A stretch of DNA of 64,000 nt from Nocardia brasiliensis (lineage in GTDB: Bacteria > Actinomycetota > Actinomycetes > Mycobacteriales > Mycobacteriaceae), in the NCBI RefSeq assembly GCF_011801125.1, contig NZ_CP046171.1, positions 7,502,001-7,566,000 of the forward strand, read 5' to 3'. The translations under genes and the position numbers were made by a program. The notes under the pieces are model-generated. The model was not told the DNA's origin. It saw nothing but the letters and a program-made list of their open reading frames with translations, and did not search any database. Positions 8,994 through 17,587 of this stretch are shown piece after piece. Each line of letters begins with the position of its first letter. The first letter of the stretch is position 1.

Positions 8994-9893
8994 ATGTGTT
9001 TGGTGTTGATCGGCTGGCGCGCCCATCCGGAGTATCGGCTGATCGTCGCGGCCAATCGGGACGAGTTCTACACCCGCCCGACCGAGTCCATGCGCTGGTG
9101 GCCCGAGCTGTCCGGCATGCTCGCGGGCCGCGACCTCGGCGCGAAGAACAGGGCGGCGGACGACCCGCCCGGCACCTGGCTCGGGCTCGGCGCCGCGGGC
9201 CGACAGGAGTCGTTGCACCGCCATCGATTCGCGACGGTGACCAACGTGCGCAATCCGAAAGACGAACGCGCCGATGCCCGTTCGCGCGGGGCGCTGCTGA
9301 TGGACTTCCTACGCGGCGATTCGGCGCGCGGACCGCGCGGCGAACTCCCCGACCCGGAGAAGTACGTCCTGGACGTGGCGGCCGCGCCCGACGACTACAA
9401 CGGCTACAACCTGGTGGTCTCGGACCTGGATTCGCTGTGGTGGCACTCGAATCGCAGCGCCGCGCCGCCGCTGGAACTGGCGCCGGGCTTCCACGGCCTC
9501 TCCAACGCCTCGTTCGTCAGTTCGGTAGGGCCGAACCCACAGGACACGGATTTGACCGCCCCACAGCCCATCTGGCCCAAAGTACGCGGGGGTGTAGCCG
9601 AACTGCGGGCCGTGGTGGAGTCCGAACCCGATGCGGTGTCGCGCTATTTCGAAGTACTGGCCGACCGCACCCGCGCCGTGGACGCCGATCTCCCTGACAC
9701 CGGCGTGCCGAAACGCCTGGAGCGCAGGCTCTCGTCCCGATTCATCGCCGACGGCCTGCACGGCACCCGCGCGAGCACGGTGCTGCTGGTGCGCGAGGAC
9801 GGTTCGTTCGAGGTCGCGGAGCGCACCTTCGGCCGGTTCGGGCGACCCAGGGGCACCGTGTCGTTCCGCGGCACGCTGGAATTGCCCGCCTGA
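8994..9893 (+). CDS. NRDE (TANGO2-like) family protein
   Basis: A 299-residue protein beginning MCLVLIGW with Cys2 and the family signature N-R-D-E at residues 21-24. Removal of Met1 would expose Cys2 as a potential Ntn-hydrolase nucleophile, as proposed for this family. Later segments (GTWLGLG, NGYNLVV, GLSNA) also match the NRDE/TANGO2 layout, and the length is typical of bacterial members. ATG 8994 was chosen because it gives this conserved N-terminus; longer in-frame starts upstream add unrelated sequence. The biochemical activity of bacterial members is not established; roles in haem or lipid handling have been suggested for eukaryotic relatives. Confidence 0.85.
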   Translation: MCLVLIGWRAHPEYRLIVAANRDEFYTRPTESMRWWPELSGMLAGRDLGAKNRAADDPPGTWLGLGAAGRQESLHRHRFATVTNVRNPKDERADARSRGALLMDFLRGDSARGPRGELPDPEKYVLDVAAAPDDYNGYNLVVSDLDSLWWHSNRSAAPPLELAPGFHGLSNASFVSSVGPNPQDTDLTAPQPIWPKVRGGVAELRAVVESEPDAVSRYFEVLADRTRAVDADLPDTGVPKRLERRLSSRFIADGLHGTRASTVLLVREDGSFEVAERTFGRFGRPRGTVSFRGTLELPA

Positions 9894-9900
9894 AACAACG

Positions 9901-9935
9901 ACTCGGCCCGCGCTCGAAAGGAGCGCGGGCCGAGT
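9901..9935. terminator. Bidirectional terminator between convergent genes
   Basis: ACTCGGCCCGCGCTC pairs with GAGCGCGGGCCGAGT around a 5-nt loop. It lies between the stop of the NRDE gene (plus) and the stop of the secreted-protein gene (minus), so it can serve both. Confidence 0.85.
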
Positions 9936-9952
9936 CGAAAGAACTGTGCGAC

Positions 9953-10663
9953 CTACTTGGCCGGTTGCGGCTTGTCGGCCCACTTGGTGGTGCCGTCCGG
10001 CGCCTGGATGGTGTTGAGCAGCTCGACACCCGCGGCGACCAGGGTCGGGCCACCGACCGCGATGGTGCCGAGGATGCCGCCGACGCCCGCGCCGGTGAGC
10101 AGACCCGGGATGCAGCCGACCGGGAGCGTGACGACGCAGCCGATGATCGCGCCGATCGCCGTGCCGACGAAACCGCCGATGGCGGTGGCGATGCCGAAGT
10201 TGCTGGCGAACTCGTTCTGCGCGCGCTGGTTTTCGACCGGCGACGCGATCTCCTGCGCGACGACCGGCTTGGCGGCGACCGGCGTCGCCGAGACCACCAG
10301 GCCCTCGGGCTTCTGCGGCGTCACCTCCAGCACGGCGCCGTCGTGCTTCACCTCGGTCTTGACCGGGACCAGCTTGCCGTCCACGTCGACGTCCAGCGGG
10401 AACGAAACGAGGGTGTTGCCCTGACCGTCCTTGACGTTGGCGATGCTCATCTTCGGATCGTCAGCGGTTGCGCCCTCCTTCTCGGTGACCGAGAAGGTTC
10501 CCCCCTTCAGCGACGCGACGATCGTCTTGTCCACCAGCTTGACCGAGTAGTTGATGCCGGCGTCGGCCGGTGTGGCGACAGGCTCGGCATGCGCGGTCCC
10601 GAGACCGATGGTCATCGCGCCGATGACCAACGCGGCACCCGCGGTGGTTCTGCGGAGGTTCAT
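9953..10663 (-). CDS. Secreted protein of unknown function with a hydrophobic glycine-rich C-terminal half
   Basis: A 236-residue protein with a clear signal peptide (MNLRRTTAG, hydrophobic core, GTAHAEP). Residues 30-130 form a beta-rich soluble domain (NYSVKLVDKTIVASLKGGTF, then alternating charged and hydrophobic strands). The C-terminal half has two long Gly/Ala/Ile stretches (IATAIGGFVGTAIGAIIGC, then LLTGAGVGGILGTIAVGG) separated by two cysteines. I recognise this as a type of exported protein common in Nocardia and relatives but cannot assign a function. The C-terminal hydrophobic segments could insert into or associate with an envelope membrane. It is monocistronic and shares a terminator with the convergent NRDE gene. 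Confidence 0.75.
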   Translation of the reverse strand: MNLRRTTAGAALVIGAMTIGLGTAHAEPVATPADAGINYSVKLVDKTIVASLKGGTFSVTEKEGATADDPKMSIANVKDGQGNTLVSFPLDVDVDGKLVPVKTEVKHDGAVLEVTPQKPEGLVVSATPVAAKPVVAQEIASPVENQRAQNEFASNFGIATAIGGFVGTAIGAIIGCVVTLPVGCIPGLLTGAGVGGILGTIAVGGPTLVAAGVELLNTIQAPDGTTKWADKPQPAK

Positions 10664-10933
10664 TCAGTTTCCAATCCATCATCAGGTCGTCCACCGGCCG
10701 ATCTACGTCACGCGAGAGCTCTTCATCAAATCCGGGCGGTCGCCCCGGATCCTCCCCGAGCAGAGCGGAGACGGGCACAGCAGACAGAACGTCGTGAGCG
10801 TAATCGAAGGCCCGCTCAGAAGCGAGATGCATTACGCGCCTTGCGGACTAAGCCTGGCCTTAGCGAGAGAGCCGATTCGCTAGACGTTTACGGTGGTGAT
10901 CACCCGAACATGCAGTTGGATTGGCAAGTCTTT

Positions 10934-10949
10934 TGTGACGTTCGTCACA
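10934..10949. promoter_or_regulatory. Perfect CRP/GlxR-type binding site
   Basis: TGTGACGTTCGTCACA matches the CRP-family consensus TGTGA-N6-TCACA at every fixed position; the full arms TGTGACG/CGTCACA are also self-complementary. It lies 170 nt upstream of the Fe-S reductase start and 271 nt upstream of the divergent secreted-protein gene. cAMP-responsive CRP/GlxR proteins use this sequence in actinobacteria. Confidence 0.7.
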
Positions 10950-11020
10950 GGTAAATTTTGCGTCAAGCCCCAGGAAGATGGGGCATAGCTCAGATGCCGA
11001 TCGTACGGTAGACAGTGGTT

Positions 11021-11036
11021 GTTACCGGTGGGTAAC
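11021..11036. promoter_or_regulatory. Inverted repeat GTTACC-N4-GGTAAC before the Fe-S reductase
   Basis: A perfect 6-bp inverted repeat with a 4-bp spacer, 82 nt upstream of the Fe-S reductase ATG. A possible -10 (TAGGAT, 11048-11053) lies just downstream, so a bound repressor could block this promoter. The cognate regulator is not identifiable by eye. Confidence 0.4.
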
Positions 11037-11118
11037 TTACCGCCGGTTAGGATACGAGCCAAACCGGGGCGGCCGAACTGCCCCCGCTCGTGTTGCCTCT
11101 CTAGAGAAAGGTCGCGAC

Positions 11119-14100
11119 ATGAATGCCCTGACAGTGACGCTGGGCACGATTGGGACGGCGCTCAGCCTATTGTGCTGGGCCTCGTTCGTCGGCGGCGTTC
11201 GAAACATCGCGCGCACCATCATGATCGGCCAGAGCGCGCCGGACCGCTGGCGACCGTTCTTCCCCCGCTTGAAGACGATGATCGTGGAGTTCCTGGCGCA
11301 CACGCGCATGGTGAAGTTCCGCACCGTCGGCTGGGCGCACTGGCTGGTGATGATCGGCTTCCTGGCCGGGTTCATCCTCTTCTTCGAGGCATACGGGCAG
11401 ACCTTCGACCCCGAATTCCACTGGCCGATCATCGGCGACTGGGCGATCTACCACCTCGCCGACGAGATCCTCGGCATCGGCACCGTGATCGGCATCGTGG
11501 TGCTGATCGCGATCCGCCAGCTCAACCACCCGCGCCTGCCCGAACGGCTCTCGCGCTTCAGCGGATCGCGGTTCGGCCCCGCGTACATCATCGAGATCAT
11601 CGTGCTCATCGAAGGCCTCGGCATGGTGCTGGTGAAGGCGGGCAAGATCGCCGTCTACGGCCACTCCAACCCGTGGACCGACTTCTTCACCATGCAGGTC
11701 GCCAAGCTGCTGCCCGCCAACGCGACCATGGTGGCGCTGTTCGCGTTCGTGAAGCTGATGTCCGGCAGCACCTTCCTGTTCCTGGTCGGCCGCAACCTCA
11801 ACTGGGGCGTGGCGTGGCACCGCTTCTCGGCGTTCCCGAACATCTACTTCAAGCGCGAGGACGACGGCGGTGTCGCGCTCGGCGCGGTCAAGCCGATGAT
11901 GTCCAAGGGGCAGCCGATCGACATGGAAACCGCCGACCCGGACAACGACACGTTCGGCGCGGGCCGGATCGAGGACTTCTCCTGGAAGGGCTGGCTCGAC
12001 TTCACCACCTGCACCGAGTGCGGCCGCTGCCAGTCGCAGTGCCCGGCCTGGAACACCGGTAAGCCGTTGTCGCCCAAGCTGCTGATCATGTCGCTGCGCG
12101 ACCACGGGTACGCCAAGGCGCCGTACCTGCTGGCCGGTGGCCGCAAGGACATGGGCGGCGACGAGGTCGGCCTGGTCGACGCCGAGGGCGCGCCCGACGA
12201 GGCCGCGCTGGCGAAGATCTCCGACGCGGCCAAGGCCGAGGCCGAGCGCCCGCTGGTCGGCGACCTCGAGGCCAACGGCATCATCGACCCCGAGGTGCTG
12301 TGGTCGTGCACCACCTGTGGCGCGTGCGTCGAGCAGTGCCCGGTGGACATCGAGCACGTCGACCACATCATCGACATGCGTCGCTACCAGGTGCTCATCG
12401 AGTCGGAGTTCCCGTCCGAGCTCGCCGGGCTGTTCAAGAACCTGGAGAACAAGGGCAACCCGTGGGGCCAGAACGCCAAGGACCGGCTCAACTGGATCAA
12501 TGAACTCGACTTCCAGATCCCGGTCTTCGGCCAGGACGCGGACAGCTTCGACGGCTACGACTACCTGTTCTGGGTCGGTTGCGCGGGCGCCTACGAGGAC
12601 CGGGCGAAGAAGACCACCAAGGCGGTCGCCGAGCTGCTCGCCACCGCGGGCGTGAAATTCATGGTGCTCGGCGCCGACGAGACCTGCACCGGCGACTCGG
12701 CGCGGCGCGCGGGCAACGAGTTCCTGTTCCAGCAGCTGGCCGCGCAGAACATCGAACTGCTCAACTCGGTGTTCGAAGGCGTCGAGCAGCAGAAGAAAAA
12801 GATCGTCGTCACCTGTGCGCACTGCTTCAACGCGCTCAACAACGAATACCCGCAGGTCGGTGGCAGCTACGAGGTGGTGCACCACACCCAGTTGCTCAAC
12901 CGCCTGGTGCGGCAGAAGCAGCTCATCCCGGTCGCCTCGGTGTCGCAGAACGTCACCTACCACGACCCCTGCTACCTGGGCAGGCACAACAAGGTCTACA
13001 ACGCCCCGCGCGAGCTGATGGAAGCCTCCGGTTCCACGCTGGTCGAAATGCCGCGCCACGGCGAACGTTCCATGTGCTGTGGTGCCGGTGGCGCGCGCAT
13101 GTGGATGGAAGAGCAGCTCGGCAAGCGGATCAACGTCGACCGGGTGGACGAGGGTCTGAACACCCTCACCGGCGCCGGCGGCGCGACCCCGGGCAAGATC
13201 GCGACCGGCTGCCCGTTCTGCCGCGTCATGCTGACCGACGGCGTCACCGCGCGGCAGGAGAAGGGTGCGGGCGAAGGGGTCGAGGTCGTCGACGTCGCCC
13301 AGCTCATGCTCGACGCCATCGACCGGGTCGAGCCGGCCGAGCTCACCGCGAACCTCACCGTCGTCCAGGAGCCGAAAGCGCCCGCCGCGCAAGAGGTGGC
13401 CGAGCCGGAACCCGAGCCGCAGCAGCAGGCGCCCGCGGCCAAGGCCGCGCCGACCGGCGGCGGACTCGCGATGAAGGGCCCGGCGAAAAAGCCGGGTGGC
13501 CTGGGCATGAAGGGCGCGGCCAAGGCGCCCGGCGCCAAAGCCGACGAGCCCGCGGCCGACGCGGCACCGCCCGTCAAGGGTCTCGCCATGAAGGGCCCGG
13601 CCAAGAAGCCGGGTGGCCTGGGCATGAAGGGCGCGGCCAAGGCGCCCGGCGCGAAAGCCGAACCCGCCGAGGCGGACTCGGCCACCGAGACGACCGCCCC
13701 GCCGGTCAAGGGCCTCGCCATGAAGGGCCCGGCGAAGAAGCCGGGTGGGCTCGGCATGAAGGGCGCGGCCAAGGCGCCGGGCGCGAAGGCGGCACCCGCC
13801 GCCGAAGCCGCCCCCGCCACCCCGGACACCGAACCCGCGGCCGCACCGCCGCCCGCGCCGAAGCCGGTCAAGGGACTCGGGATGAAGGGTGCGGCCAAGG
13901 CCCCCGGTGCCAAGGCGCCGGGTGCGAAGGCACCGGCCGCTCCGGCGGTCGAAAGCCCGTCCACTCCGGAAACGCCCGCCGCCGAACCGGTTTCGAAATC
14001 CACCGAAACCAAGCCGACCATCCCCGCCAAGGGTTTGGCCATGAAGTCCGGCTTCAAGCGTCCCGGTCCCAAGGCCCCCGGCACCCCCGCGACCCCGGCC

Positions 14101-14268
14101 GAACCGGAAGCCCCGGCCGGGCCCACGCCGACCACCGAGGAAGCCACCCCGGAGTCGACTGAGCCGGCCAACGGCGCCAACGGCACCAGCGAAGCCGCAC
14201 CCCCCACCGCCAAACCCGGCGGCCTCGGCTTCAAGTCCGGCGCCAAGGCACCGGGCCGCAAGAACTGA
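11119..14268 (+). CDS. Membrane Fe-S heterodisulfide-reductase-like oxidoreductase with repeated Lys/Ala/Pro tail
   Basis: A 1049-residue protein. Residues 1-250 contain several membrane helices, like the cytochrome-b/NarI-type anchor of GlpC/HdrD-related reductases. Two 4Fe-4S motifs follow (CTECGRCQSQCP from Cys298; CTTCGACVEQCP from Cys397), then Cys-rich CCG-type domains (ETCTGD; HCFN; HDPCYLGRHN; MCCGAGG near 653; TGCPFC). This is the layout of mycobacterial Rv0338c, which sits beside iniR in M. tuberculosis, so synteny supports orthology. It probably moves electrons between a membrane quinone pool and an unknown cytoplasmic partner. The last 270 residues are an added tail of GLxMK-type repeats. 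ATG 11119 follows AGAAAGG. A CRP-type site lies upstream. Confidence 0.88.
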   Translation: MNALTVTLGTIGTALSLLCWASFVGGVRNIARTIMIGQSAPDRWRPFFPRLKTMIVEFLAHTRMVKFRTVGWAHWLVMIGFLAGFILFFEAYGQTFDPEFHWPIIGDWAIYHLADEILGIGTVIGIVVLIAIRQLNHPRLPERLSRFSGSRFGPAYIIEIIVLIEGLGMVLVKAGKIAVYGHSNPWTDFFTMQVAKLLPANATMVALFAFVKLMSGSTFLFLVGRNLNWGVAWHRFSAFPNIYFKREDDGGVALGAVKPMMSKGQPIDMETADPDNDTFGAGRIEDFSWKGWLDFTTCTECGRCQSQCPAWNTGKPLSPKLLIMSLRDHGYAKAPYLLAGGRKDMGGDEVGLVDAEGAPDEAALAKISDAAKAEAERPLVGDLEANGIIDPEVLWSCTTCGACVEQCPVDIEHVDHIIDMRRYQVLIESEFPSELAGLFKNLENKGNPWGQNAKDRLNWINELDFQIPVFGQDADSFDGYDYLFWVGCAGAYEDRAKKTTKAVAELLATAGVKFMVLGADETCTGDSARRAGNEFLFQQLAAQNIELLNSVFEGVEQQKKKIVVTCAHCFNALNNEYPQVGGSYEVVHHTQLLNRLVRQKQLIPVASVSQNVTYHDPCYLGRHNKVYNAPRELMEASGSTLVEMPRHGERSMCCGAGGARMWMEEQLGKRINVDRVDEGLNTLTGAGGATPGKIATGCPFCRVMLTDGVTARQEKGAGEGVEVVDVAQLMLDAIDRVEPAELTANLTVVQEPKAPAAQEVAEPEPEPQQQAPAAKAAPTGGGLAMKGPAKKPGGLGMKGAAKAPGAKADEPAADAAPPVKGLAMKGPAKKPGGLGMKGAAKAPGAKAEPAEADSATETTAPPVKGLAMKGPAKKPGGLGMKGAAKAPGAKAAPAAEAAPATPDTEPAAAPPPAPKPVKGLGMKGAAKAPGAKAPGAKAPAAPAVESPSTPETPAAEPVSKSTETKPTIPAKGLAMKSGFKRPGPKAPGTPATPAEPEAPAGPTPTTEEATPESTEPANGANGTSEAAPPTAKPGGLGFKSGAKAPGRKN
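13465..14265 (+). repeat. In-frame repeats encoding a GL(A/G)MK...KAPG tail
   Basis: The 3' quarter of the Fe-S reductase gene encodes three long copies of GLAMKGPAKKPGGLGMKGAA followed by KAPGAKA, then shorter copies (KGLGMKGAAKAPG, KGLAMKSGFKRPG, GGLGFKSGAKAPG). Variable Ala/Pro/Glu linkers separate them. The DNA copies are about 75-80 bp long where complete and very similar to each other, which favours slippage or recombination. Confidence 0.85.
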
Positions 14269-14287
14269 ACAAACCTGAATAAAGCAG

Positions 14288-14319
14288 CCGACCCGAGTCC
14301 GATGTTGGACTCGGGTCGG
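14288..14319. terminator. Terminator after the Fe-S reductase
   Basis: CCGACCCGAGTCC pairs perfectly with GGACTCGGGTCGG around GATGTT, 20 nt after the stop codon. It lies between convergent genes and may act in both directions. Confidence 0.85.
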
Positions 14320-14389
14320 TTGCTATTGCCATCCTTAGCCGAGATCGGAGCCGCCGACGCGAACCCTCGGGTCGGCATGCGCGATCGGT

Positions 14390-15538
14390 TCAGGGGTGAG
14401 TGAGGGTGGCGTAGCGGGTCAGGTGGTGTTCGGGGGTGCCGTATTCGTGTTGGGCGGCGGTGAGGCGTTTGAAGTAGTGGCCGATGGCGAGTTCCTCGGT
14501 CATGCCCATGGCGCCGTGCAGTTGGACGGCGTTCTGGCCGATGAAGCGGGCCGCGCGGGCGACGGTGACCTTGGCGGCGGCGACGGCGCGGGCGCGGGCC
14601 GCGGGTTCGGCGGAGAGCGAGTAGATCGCGAGGTAGGTGGCGGCGATGGCCTGCTCGAGCTCCATGTACATGTCGACCATGCGGTGTTGCAGCACCTGGA
14701 AGCCGCCGATCGGCTGCCCGAACTGCTTGCGCTGCTTGGTGTATTCGACGGTGTCGGCGAACACGGTGCGCAGGCAGCCGACGGTCTCGGCGGCGACGGC
14801 GGCGACGGCGGTGTCGACGGTGGGTTCGATCGCCACCCAGGCGGTCCCTTCGATGCCGAGCAACGCCTCGGCAGGCACGCGGAAGGCGGTGAAGGTGAGG
14901 TCGGCGGCGACACGGTCGTCGATGGTGCGATACGGGTGCACCTCGACACCGGCGGGCGGGTTGTCGGCGTCGAAATCGACGCAGAACAGCGAGATGCCAC
15001 GCTGATCGCGCCGCTCACCCCCGGTGCGCGCGGTGATCAGCAGATGCGTGGCCAGCGGCGCGCTGGTCACCACAGTCTTCGCCCCGTCGAGCACCCACGC
15101 GGCACCGTCCTGCCGTGCCGTGGTGCTGACGTCGTGCAGGGTCTGCCCCGAGGTCGGCTCCAGCGCGGCGAAGGCCGTGCGCGCCTCGCCCGCCACGATC
15201 TGGCGCAGCACCGCGTCGGCCCGCTCCCCACCAGAACGGTCCAGCAGTCCGGCGCCGACGACGACGGTGTCCACGAACGGCTCGACCACCAGCGCGCGAC
15301 CGAGTTCCTCGGCGATGACCATCATTTCGACCGGTCCGCCGCCCATCCCGTCGACCCGCTCGGGCAGGATCGCGCCGAGGATGCCGAGTTCCTCGGCGAA
15401 GGCGCGCCATACCGCAGGCTGCCAGCCGGGCCCGGATTTGACCGCCCCTCGGCTCTTTTCCAGGTCGTAACGCGCGCCGAGGAAGCCGGCCAGGGCGGTG
15501 CGGAGCAGTTCCTGCTCGTCGGTGAGTGTGAAGTCCAT
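14390..15538 (-). CDS. Acyl-CoA dehydrogenase, catalytic-type subunit of a pair
   Basis: A 382-residue acyl-CoA dehydrogenase-fold protein (MDFTLTDEQELLRTALAGFL). Near the C-terminus QLHGAMGMTEELAIGHYFKR carries the glutamate expected at the catalytic-base position. ATG 15538 overlaps the stop of the upstream acyl-CoA dehydrogenase by one base (TGATG), so the two are translationally coupled. Paired FadE genes in mycolic-acid bacteria often form alpha2-beta2 enzymes acting on steroid side chains or unusual acyl-CoAs. Substrate is not deducible. The longer in-frame extension upstream of 15538 lies inside the neighbouring gene and lacks family similarity. Confidence 0.87.
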   Translation of the reverse strand: MDFTLTDEQELLRTALAGFLGARYDLEKSRGAVKSGPGWQPAVWRAFAEELGILGAILPERVDGMGGGPVEMMVIAEELGRALVVEPFVDTVVVGAGLLDRSGGERADAVLRQIVAGEARTAFAALEPTSGQTLHDVSTTARQDGAAWVLDGAKTVVTSAPLATHLLITARTGGERRDQRGISLFCVDFDADNPPAGVEVHPYRTIDDRVAADLTFTAFRVPAEALLGIEGTAWVAIEPTVDTAVAAVAAETVGCLRTVFADTVEYTKQRKQFGQPIGGFQVLQHRMVDMYMELEQAIAATYLAIYSLSAEPAARARAVAAAKVTVARAARFIGQNAVQLHGAMGMTEELAIGHYFKRLTAAQHEYGTPEHHLTRYATLTHP

Positions 15539-16767
15539 CAGAGCCCCAATGCTGCTTTGGCGAGGATGTTTCGCTGAATCTCGTTGCTGCCCGCGTAGAT
15601 CGAGCCTGCCCGATCGTTGAAGTAGCGCAGTGGCGCGACGGCCTGCCAAGGCGTGCCGCTGTGGTAGCCGTCGGCGGGCGGGGTGAACTCGGCGATCGGG
15701 CCGCCAGGTTTGGTGGCGTGCGGTTGATAGACCCGGGCGCGCGGACCCGCCGCGGTCAACGCCAATTCGGTCAGCTCCTGGCTCAGCTCGGTCGCCAGAA
15801 TCTTCAACATTGAGGAGGCCGGGCCCGGATTCTTGCCGCGCGCCATCGCCGAAATCGTGCGGTACTCCAGTATTTCGAGCACCTCGGCGCGAATTCGCGC
15901 CTGCGCCAACCGGGCCGAGAAGGCCGGATCGTCGATCAGCGGATTACCGTCCGGCCCAGGCTGCGTCACCGCTTCGACCGCGATCTCCTGGGCCATGGCC
16001 TGGAGATACGGCGCCATGGCGCCGCCGCGCTCGTGCACGAGCAGGTACTTGGCGACGGTCCAGCCGTCGTCGATCTGCCCGAGCACATTGGTTTTCGGCA
16101 CTCGCACGTTGTCGAAGAAGACCTGATTCTGCACCTGTTCACCGGAGGTCATCACCAGCGGGCGGATCTCGATGCCGGGCGAGGTCATGTCGATCAGCAG
16201 GAAGGTGATGCCCTGCTGCTTCTTTCCCGACCGCGACGTACGCACCAGGCAGAAGATCCAATTCGCCTCGGTCGCATGGGTGGTCCAGATCTTGCTGCCG
16301 GTGCAGACGAGGTCGTCGCCGTCGGCTACCGCGGCCATCGTCAACGCGGCGAGATCGGATCCCGCCTCCGGCTCGGAATAGCCCTGGCAGAAGAAGACTT
16401 CCCCGGTCAGGATGCGCGGCAGGAAGTACGCCTTCTGCTCCTCGGTGCCGTAGGCGATGATCGCGTGCGCCACCATCTTGATCCCCATCGGCGAGAGCGC
16501 GGGCGCGCCCGCCAACGTCGATTCCCGCGCGAAGATGTAGTGCTGGGTCAGGCTCCACGCGCACCCGCCGTATTCGACGGGCCAGGCGGGCGCCGCCCAG
16601 CCGCGCGCGTGCAGGATCTGCTGCCACCGCATGCTGGCCTCGTGGTCGGGGTAGACGCTCGTCGCCAGCCGCCCGGCCTGCCGCAGTCGCGGTGTCAGCT
16701 CGGCGTCGAGAAACTCCCGCACCTCGTCCCGAAATGCCAGATCGGCCGCTGACCAGTCGAATTCCAT
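15538..16767 (-). CDS. Acyl-CoA dehydrogenase, partner subunit
   Basis: A 409-residue acyl-CoA dehydrogenase (MEFDWSAADLAFRDEVREFL) starting at ATG 16767 after GGGAGG. The FAD/substrate loop FFCQGYSEPEAGSDLAAL and the C-terminal IYAGSNEIQRNILAK are conserved. The motif that holds the catalytic glutamate in the partner is replaced by a Pro/Gly-rich insert (about residues 335-370), so this subunit probably supplies FAD and CoA binding while the downstream subunit supplies the base, as in ChsE-type heterotetramers. That division of labour is inferred. It is first in a two-gene operon; the 68-nt spacing to the YdcF-like gene may hold its promoter. Confidence 0.87.
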   Translation of the reverse strand: MEFDWSAADLAFRDEVREFLDAELTPRLRQAGRLATSVYPDHEASMRWQQILHARGWAAPAWPVEYGGCAWSLTQHYIFARESTLAGAPALSPMGIKMVAHAIIAYGTEEQKAYFLPRILTGEVFFCQGYSEPEAGSDLAALTMAAVADGDDLVCTGSKIWTTHATEANWIFCLVRTSRSGKKQQGITFLLIDMTSPGIEIRPLVMTSGEQVQNQVFFDNVRVPKTNVLGQIDDGWTVAKYLLVHERGGAMAPYLQAMAQEIAVEAVTQPGPDGNPLIDDPAFSARLAQARIRAEVLEILEYRTISAMARGKNPGPASSMLKILATELSQELTELALTAAGPRARVYQPHATKPGGPIAEFTPPADGYHSGTPWQAVAPLRYFNDRAGSIYAGSNEIQRNILAKAALGL

Positions 16768-16919
16768 CAGCCCTCCCGGAGGGTGTGTGCACAAGTGCGT
16801 CGCCATCGGCCGGAGCCGAAACGAGACAGGACCTACGTATGTGTCCCGCCACTGTAGCAAACTGACGTCACCTGCCAGCAATTAAAGGGCGACCCCGGGC
16901 GCTACCGACAAAACCCCAG

Positions 16920-17453
16920 CTAGACGTCGCAATCCTCGAAGAAGGCGCGCACGTAGCCCGCCGATTGGTAGGCGTAGTCCCAAGCCCAGCGCCCGACGGA
17001 GAGCTCGGGCGCGGGGTCGACGAAAAGGAGTTCCCCGGACCAGCACTTGCCGAGGATGTAGCGCGCCCGCGAGATATGCGGGGTGAAGGTGACGACGATG
17101 ACGCGTCGCCACTCACCCGCCCGCGCCAGCCGAGCCAGGTACCGGCCCTCGCCGCGGGTGGTGCGGGGCGCGGGATCGAAGCAGATGACCTCGAAACTGT
17201 AGCCGCCGTGGCAGATTCGGTTGATCAGGGCGCTGTGCTCGTACGGATTCGAGACCAGGACCCTTGGCGCGAAGCCTTCGCGCGCCAGGCGCAGCGCGAG
17301 TTGTTCGCGGCCGTCGTGCGCCCCGCCGAGGACGAGAATCGCATCGGCGGGAACCGGGACATCGGTGCGCGGGCGGACATAGACCGGCCACAGCGCCGCC
17401 ACCACAGAAACGACGACGACCAGGGCGAGCACAGCCAACCGCAAGCGTCGCAT
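16920..17453 (-). CDS. YdcF/DUF218-like membrane-anchored protein
   Basis: A 177-residue protein with one N-terminal membrane helix (LAVLALVVVVSVVAALWPVYV) and a DUF218-type domain: DAILVLGG, then HDGREQLALRLAREG, a central VLVSNPYEHSAL and VIVVTFTPHISRARYI. In related proteins (YdcF, SanA, ElyC) this fold is linked to envelope or peptidoglycan-precursor maintenance, though the reaction is unknown. ATG 17453 places the helix at the N-terminus; a further in-frame ATG at 17534 would add 27 residues without family support. It diverges from the UDP-glucose dehydrogenase gene. Confidence 0.75.
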   Translation of the reverse strand: MRRLRLAVLALVVVVSVVAALWPVYVRPRTDVPVPADAILVLGGAHDGREQLALRLAREGFAPRVLVSNPYEHSALINRICHGGYSFEVICFDPAPRTTRGEGRYLARLARAGEWRRVIVVTFTPHISRARYILGKCWSGELLFVDPAPELSVGRWAWDYAYQSAGYVRAFFEDCDV

Positions 17454-17587
17454 CCCGCCGATGCTAGCGGTGTCATCGCAGGTCAGAGCGGCCAACCCGA
17501 TCGATGTCGCCACATGTACACCTACCGTTGCCATGACCCTTGCCTCGGTGACGCGGTGTGGCCATCGGGGACCCCTATCAATCGATC

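Noticed and set aside
11167..13392. 741-codon minus-strand ORF
   Set aside because: Antisense to the conserved Fe-S reductase; composition is that of a high-G+C shadow frame.
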